From NCBI RefSeq assembly GCF_008831285.2, contig NC_045143.1, positions 21,164,854-21,228,853 of the forward strand: a stretch of DNA of 64,000 nucleotides. Direction: 5' to 3'. A program made the position numbers and the translations under genes. The first letter of the stretch is position 1, and each line of letters begins with the position of its first letter. This DNA comes from Nymphaea colorata (lineage: Eukaryota > Streptophyta > Magnoliopsida > Nymphaeales > Nymphaeaceae). This document shows, in pieces, positions 59,065-64,000 of this stretch. The notes below the pieces were generated by a model, which did no database searches, was not told the DNA's origin, and saw only the letters and a program-made list of their open reading frames with translations.

Positions 59065-60466
59065 TTTTTCCCTATGTATATAGCATTGAAAGGGAACGTG
59101 CTTAAGTTTGGATTTCTTTCACTCACAACCTGTTTTTAGTTATTACTTTATGGTGATAATCTAATTATTTGATTGTCTTTTTAATTTTTGAAATGTAGGA
59201 CCAGATAGTGATGCCTCTTCTCAAGTATTACATGGCTTTGATAGGAAGAGTAGTGTGTAGGACAGAAGATGACTATATAGGAACCATATTTTTATGTTAA
59301 TGTACTCCAACATAGCTTAGAACAGTTGAACATTTTAACTATTTGTATTTTGTAGTTTTACTTGATATTGGTGATTATATATGTGTTTGAACATTTTACA
59401 GTAATGATGTTTTTGTTATATATATGCCTCTATTGAAAGAGTTGATTTTACTATAATATTATGGATCGTGTTATCGAATGTATTGATTTACATATAACAT
59501 GTTATGAATTTTATACTTGTTTCAATATAACATGTTCAAAAAATAAGATATCATATAGCGGACAAGAGAAATATAATAGCCAAAACTGATTAGAGGAAAT
59601 ACAAACACCGGATAGAACAGACAGTTCAAACAGAACATAAACAAACACTAGACAGAACAGATAGAACTAACCATGCAAGACACAAACATCAGATAGAATA
59701 GATAGATCAGACAGGACAAAAACAAACGTTAGACAAGACCAACAGAACAAACATATGCGAAACAAATGCTGGACAAGAAGAACTTAGTGTTCTGTGACAA
59801 TGAGGACAAGACAATATTATAATAGACTGGACGTCCTGTCTGTCTTGTCCCAATGGACAGCAATCAAACGACCTCTAAGGATCACATATGAGGTAAAATT
59901 TTCTTTTCAGTCTAAAACTTCTTCTTGTACGAATATCTTAACCTTGCCTTAATCGTGCATTCTTATAGAAAGCAATGAAATTTTAATGGATGCTAGATCC
60001 GTTCCCCTCCTCATTGAGTTGGTTAATTAGAAATTTAGAACTAATTCAAGTTGATTCAATTGCTGGTGGATGGTTAAGCAATAATATCAATTATTGTATA
60101 TTGCTCTTTACCTGTTTGCTGTAATTTAAACTTAAATTGAAAGAGAACAAAACAGAAGAAGCATAGAATCCAAAACATTGAAGAGATTAAACAAGATGTT
60201 AAGCAAATGGTGGAATGTTGCAAGCAGCCAACTTATGACGGTTACTTGTGCTTAACATAAGAAATTTCATTTGCATAGTGTATTGAAAATTTTTATTCCT
60301 GGAATAATCAATCTCATAAATTATGTAAAAAGAAAAAAAGAAAATCTTTGCTAACATGTAGGAAAATGTCAATAATTGTATGTTTATTCATCATGGACTA
60401 TGAGAACATCGGCAAGGTACTTTGACCAACGTTTATCTAACATCAGTCAAAGTTTTCACCGATGTT

Positions 60467-60709
60467 CGGATGATGTCATTGGTGACTACATCTACACGAC
60501 ATTAGTTTGAATGTCAGTAATACATTTCCTTGAACTTCAATAGATTTCGGATGATGTCATTGGTGACTACATCTACACGACATTAGTTTGAATGTCAGTA
60601 ATACATTTCCTTGAACTTCAATAGATTTCGGATGATGTCATTGGTGACTACATCTACACGACATTAGTTTGAATGTCAGTAATACATTTCCTTGAACTTC
60701 AATAGATTT
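60467..60709. repeat. Three identical 81-bp tandem units
   Basis: Units start cggatgatgtcattggtgac at 60467, 60548 and 60629 and appear identical throughout. Each contains 'gaatgtcagtaata', the subterminal word of the CACTA-like element. Confidence 0.95.
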
Positions 60710-61592
60710 CTGTTTACACTTTTCGGTGAATGTCAATAAAGATTTGTAAATTATAATTTGACTTCGGTGTCAGTCCTTAAAATTTCTTAAAACTCAACAG
60801 CAATTACAAGAATTTTAGGGTCAAGTTACTCAATTTATGACACAACAACTTAGTGAGGTATGTTATATAGCATTAAATTTGATGTAATGAGTTCTATTTG
60901 TTAAACTTCAATCGTGATAGTCTTAATATGTTTTCTTAATGTTCATTTAAACAAGACGAGACCACCAAACTTGCCTAATTTCGACATCTGCGTAGATGTT
61001 ACTGTAGTATCAATTTATGTTTATGTTTTTGTAACTTTGAACTTTAGTGAGTCACTTGTATTGTAATATAATTTTGAACATTTGTTACATATATTTTTTT
61101 CGTTTATGAACATTTAACTATTTCATTTGTTTCATTTGATATATGAAATATGTAAGCAAGTTAATTATTTGTATTTTCGAAAAAACTGTCTTACTCAGAT
61201 TAGAAAAACAAATTACAACACTTTTACCAAGGCATAAAATTGTGTCGATAAAGCTTAATAGCAATGTTTGTTGAAAGTCGATTCAAGTTTTACTGACTTT
61301 ATCAATGTCCAAGACCATTGTCAATATAAAGTTTGACTGATGTCCAGGGTAATGTCAGTAAATATACTATTACCAATGCGCTTGAACGTCTGTAATCTAT
61401 ATTTACCTACATGTTTGGTGCATTGGTGACGGTCTCTACATTGACGAGCCCAGCTGGTATGTACGCTATCGATTTTGATCGACACTCTCTTCACCAACGA
61501 TCAACGCAAATGTCGAAAAAGCCATTACCAATGCATGAACATGTTTCACTGACATCTTCTAGCCGTCAGTAATACCTTGATTTTTTGTAGTG

Positions 61593-62076
61593 CTTGTTTG
61601 CCATGAAATGTGTGAGGATTTGTAATATGTGAATTAAAGATACTTCATTTATTTCTTTCATAGCTTGTTGGTCAATGAAAGGGCATAGTTACTTTCAAAT
61701 AAGATGGTGACCATGGCATTTCGATTGACATTTGTTGACTAGATATTGGTTGTGGCCATACGATTGCTTTACATGGCTAACAATGAGATTTCTATTAAAC
61801 ATGTCATTTGATCAATAGGCTTTTTTCATTTCGAACCTGAATTGATCATTCATGTGAACCATGCTGGTAATCTGATACTGCAACCTGAAGCATGCCCAAG
61901 TCTGACGGAGAGGGAAGGCGCTCTTACCGTTCCGCTCTTGAAAGAAAAAGTTGAAAAGAACAAGATCCATGAGTAGGTGCTTAACAAAATATATCACAAC
62001 AAGCATCATACTCTTCCATGATTCAATTAAAAGAAGGAAAAAAAAAAAGGAAAAAGTAATACCAAACCGTACAAAA
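61593..62076. other. 3' flank of LecRK-4
   Basis: No further gene recognised. The minus-strand frame at 61812-62150 overlaps the gene end and is incidental. Confidence 0.5.
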
Positions 62077-64000
62077 TCAGTAAGAAGAAGTGGAACTTGA
62101 ACGAAAGGACATGGAAGCACAGGTGGAAAGGACAAGTTGGTCGAAACCATAGTCTTCCTGCAGCATCAAGCCGTCCAAGACAAGCCCTTGGTGGACGGAG
62201 GCCTCGGCCTCTAGGCACTGAACCACCCGACGCATCGTCGGCCTCGCCTCCGGCGTCGCCTGCGAGCACAGCAACCCAAGCTTCAGCACCAGCTCAGCCT
62301 CGTCCGGCTCGTACCTCCCTTCCAGCCTATGGTCCACTGCCCTCGTGATCTGCCCCCTCTTCCACCACTTGAGCACCCATTCAGCCAACACGATATCCTC
62401 CTCAGTCCCCTGCCTGGCTGGCGCCGCGTCTTCTGCAACTACTACCGCTGCTGCTTCTTCTTCTTCTTCTTCCCTGGACCAAGTACACAGATGAATGGGC
62501 CTCTTCCCACAGGCTACCTCGAGGAGCAAGGCCCCGAAGGCGAAGACATCCACCTTTCTCGTGGCCTTGTTTGTGCGAGAAAGCTCCGGCGCCATATAGC
62601 CGAAGGTCCCAACCAAGCGCGTCGTCTGCGGGTTCTTGTTGTGCTCATGGAGTCTGGCCAGCCCAAAATCGCCCAACCTCCCGTTCATCTCGGCGTCCAA
62701 CAGGACGTTGCTGGCCTTCACGTCCCTGTGCACTACCACCTGCTCCCACCCTTCGTGCAGATACAGCAGCACGCTCGCAATCCCCTTTAGGATGTTGAAC
62801 CTTTGCTCCCACAACAGGTGTCTCGCTTTCTGGTCATCGAAGAGGATGTTGTCCAGACTCCCATTGGGCATGAAATCATATACGAGCAGCAGTTCCTCTT
62901 GCCTTCTGCACCATCCCTGCAATTGAACCAGGTTCCTGTGTCTCAACCTCCCCAAGCTCGAGATCTCTGCTACGAACTCCCTCAGCCCTTGTTTTCCATT
63001 GTGCGTGACTCTCTTCACCGCAACTGGCGTGGAAGCTCCCGGGAGGATGCCTTTGAAGACGGTGCCGAAGCCTCCGGAGCCCAACAGCTCCTTCCTGCTG
63101 AAACCTTTGGTCGCTCTGTAGAGCGTCCTGTAAGAGAACCTATGTGGGTACTCTTTCTCCCAATCTTCCATCACATCCGAGAGCTTCCTCCTCCTATAGA
63201 ACACGTAGCCGGAAATGAAGAGCACGATCACTGCTATAAAAGCTCCGATAGTCCCCGCCACTGCGTTGACGAGAGGTACCGTTGGTCGACCCGTCGAGGC
63301 CCGTTTTGGAAGAGAGGGAAGGCGAGAGAGGTCGATGGCCTCCGCTTCTCCATTGATGGCGAAGCTCCATCCCAACATGTATTGATCGCTGGACTGCTTT
63401 CCAACACCACAGGAGAAGCCAACGTACATCAAATCATTGAGGATGGGGGAAAGATCGACGTTGAAGGAGAGAAGTGGCTTTGTTGGCTTGATCGGATCCG
63501 CTGCAGGGGCGATGCTCACATTAAGCAACCGGCGGTTGCTTTCGTAGTCGATCCAGGCGAGAATCGGCGACCCACTTTGCAGATCGATGGATTTATTCTG
63601 GTCATCCTTCGTGAAGTAGGCAGCGGTGGCAGAATCATTGGAGATCAAGTTGTTGATGTCGATACCAACGTGGTTGCCGTCGATGTCCTTGAAGGTCGGG
63701 TCCTTGCTGGTGTCGAACTCGACGGCGAAGATGTGATTGGAAGGATCCCCCAGGTTGCTCTCGTTTAAGAGGCCGAGGAAGTAGAGGCCGAGGCTTCCGG
63801 GGACGCCGGGGTTGGGGGAGAGAGTGAAGGCGAGGCCATGGCCCGCTAGGCCTGGAATTTCGGAAGATATTGCGAAGACGAAGCGCGTGCTGAAGGAGAC
63901 CACTGTGCCATTAGAGGAAGGATGGGAGTTGTTCTTGAAAGGAAAGGGAAGAGGGTAGAAGGCGTGACCGGCCGTTTGGATGTGGGAGTCATTGCTAAGC
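62077..64000 (-). CDS. L-type lectin receptor-like kinase (LecRK-4), partial at window edge
   Basis: About 640 residues of a fourth LecRK; the reading frame is open to 64000, so the start and about 45-50 N-terminal residues lie beyond the window. An apparent start at 63903 is a GTG inside the lectin domain and not a real start. Lectin motifs: FSTRFVFAI, HGLAFTLSP, AVEFDT, HVGIDINNL, YVGFSCGVG. A transmembrane helix precedes FYRRRK. Kinase: glycine loop [33 protein letters not shown] and APE, all intact. Unlike the other copies it has an acidic/alanine insertion of about 25 residues (EEEEEEAAAVVVAEDAAPA) between CGKRPIH and DIVLAEW. It ends in a distinct serine-rich tail (MSFRSSSTSSY). It is the most diverged copy and probably a functional receptor. 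Confidence 0.94.
   Translation of the reverse strand, partial: LSNDSHIQTAGHAFYPLPFPFKNNSHPSSNGTVVSFSTRFVFAISSEIPGLAGHGLAFTLSPNPGVPGSLGLYFLGLLNESNLGDPSNHIFAVEFDTSKDPTFKDIDGNHVGIDINNLISNDSATAAYFTKDDQNKSIDLQSGSPILAWIDYESNRRLLNVSIAPAADPIKPTKPLLSFNVDLSPILNDLMYVGFSCGVGKQSSDQYMLGWSFAINGEAEAIDLSRLPSLPKRASTGRPTVPLVNAVAGTIGAFIAVIVLFISGYVFYRRRKLSDVMEDWEKEYPHRFSYRTLYRATKGFSRKELLGSGGFGTVFKGILPGASTPVAVKRVTHNGKQGLREFVAEISSLGRLRHRNLVQLQGWCRRQEELLLVYDFMPNGSLDNILFDDQKARHLLWEQRFNILKGIASVLLYLHEGWEQVVVHRDVKASNVLLDAEMNGRLGDFGLARLHEHNKNPQTTRLVGTFGYMAPELSRTNKATRKVDVFAFGALLLEVACGKRPIHLCTWSREEEEEEAAAVVVAEDAAPARQGTEEDIVLAEWVLKWWKRGQITRAVDHRLEGRYEPDEAELVLKLGLLCSQATPEARPTMRRVVQCLEAEASVHQGLVLDGLMLQEDYGFDQLVLSTCASMSFRSSSTSSY

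Larger units (their letters stand above)
55143..59875. mobile_element. PIF/Harbinger-like element (4.7 kb) without visible transposase
   Basis: Inverted ends GAGGTCGTTTGAT match perfectly for 13 bp (55143-55155 and 59863-59875), and TAA flanks both sides (55140-55142 and 59876-59878), the typical Harbinger target duplication. The right subterminal region (59600-59790) has degenerate repeats of about 40 bp with 'gacagaacaga' and 'acaaacac' words. The inside holds a GC-rich CT block (55290-55640), a long AT-rich part and microsatellites. I find neither the DDE transposase nor the MYB-like protein, so it is non-autonomous or decayed. Confidence 0.72.
52842..61592. mobile_element. Candidate large CACTA-like element (8.75 kb)
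   Basis: The left end CACTACAAAAAGGGGAG and the right end, whose reverse complement is CACTACAAAAAATCAAG, are CACTA-type termini in inverted orientation. Both ends are rich in the subterminal word 'atgtcagtaa' and relatives (52875-52960; 60400-61580). No transposase is recognisable. The 3-bp flanks (aaa at the left, ctt at the right) do not match, so these could be ends of two different elements, or the duplication has decayed. A PIF/Harbinger-like element lies inside. Confidence 0.45.

Noticed and set aside
62803-63768. A 321-codon plus-strand open frame
   Set aside because: It is antisense to the LecRK-4 kinase and lectin regions, in GC-rich DNA where antisense frames stay open; no family motif is visible. 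The same applies to plus-strand frames at 18307-18669, 29697-30161, 31051-31437, 51114-51542 and 62329-62790.
63903-63903. LecRK-4 start at 63903
   Set aside because: The codon is GTG within the lectin domain, and homologous sequence continues in frame to the window edge.
1-64000. A new defence, CRISPR-like or biosynthetic gene system
   Set aside because: I looked on both strands for clustered non-transposon genes; only the LecRK array and mobile-element genes are supported.

Overview
This is a stretch of flowering-plant nuclear DNA. The evidence is four tandem copies of an intronless L-type lectin receptor-like kinase (LecRK), a receptor family of land plants, set among plant-type Ty1/Copia and Ty3/Gypsy retrotransposons, a tRNA-derived SINE and several DNA transposons. 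No species can be named from the sequence alone. I see no bacterial genes, rRNA, true tRNA gene or CRISPR array.

Host genes. All four LecRK copies lie on the minus strand, 10-13 kb apart. LecRK-1 (16771-18765) and LecRK-2 (29599-31536) are intact in reading frame. LecRK-3 (44845-51640) is a dead copy: a young Copia element splits its kinase domain, and it also carries a 1-bp deletion, a 7-bp insertion and a changed catalytic HRD motif. LecRK-4 (62077 to beyond 64000) is intact as far as it is visible, but its N-terminus is outside the window. Each protein is built as signal peptide, legume-lectin domain, single transmembrane helix and cytosolic Ser/Thr kinase. That plan implies a plasma-membrane receptor, probably for defence or stress signals.

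Layout. 1-9.5 kb: decayed LTR-retrotransposon sequence with minisatellites and a degenerate minus-strand Ty3/Gypsy element. 9.5-12.7 kb: remnants plus a complete hAT-type MITE with its 8-bp target duplication. 12.75-16 kb: an old Copia remnant, minus strand. 16.8-18.8 kb: LecRK-1. 19-24 kb: mostly non-coding, with a SINE nested in a MITE-like element. 24.1-29.4 kb: a complete but decayed Copia, minus strand, with both LTRs. 29.6-31.5 kb: LecRK-2. 33.5-34.2 kb: a tandem duplication and a foldback repeat. 34.9-43.9 kb: a plus-strand Copia with a younger minus-strand Copia nested inside it, each with both LTRs and a 5-bp target duplication. 44.8-51.6 kb: LecRK-3 split by the youngest Copia. 52.8-61.6 kb: CACTA-like ends enclosing a 4.7-kb PIF/Harbinger-like element without a visible transposase. 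62.1-64 kb: LecRK-4.

Interpretation. The window is a LecRK tandem array whose spacers have been enlarged by successive transposon insertions. LTR divergence gives a relative order: about 2% in the LecRK-3 insert, 4% in the nested Copia, roughly 10% in the 24-29 kb Copia, and more in the outer nested element. I found no wholly new gene system. The most informative points are the dissected death of LecRK-3, the exactly bounded mobile elements, and a palindrome in the LecRK 5' leaders whose arms are kept by paired changes. Some open reading frames begin at non-ATG codons; the starts given here for the LecRKs and the young gag are the first in-frame ATGs.
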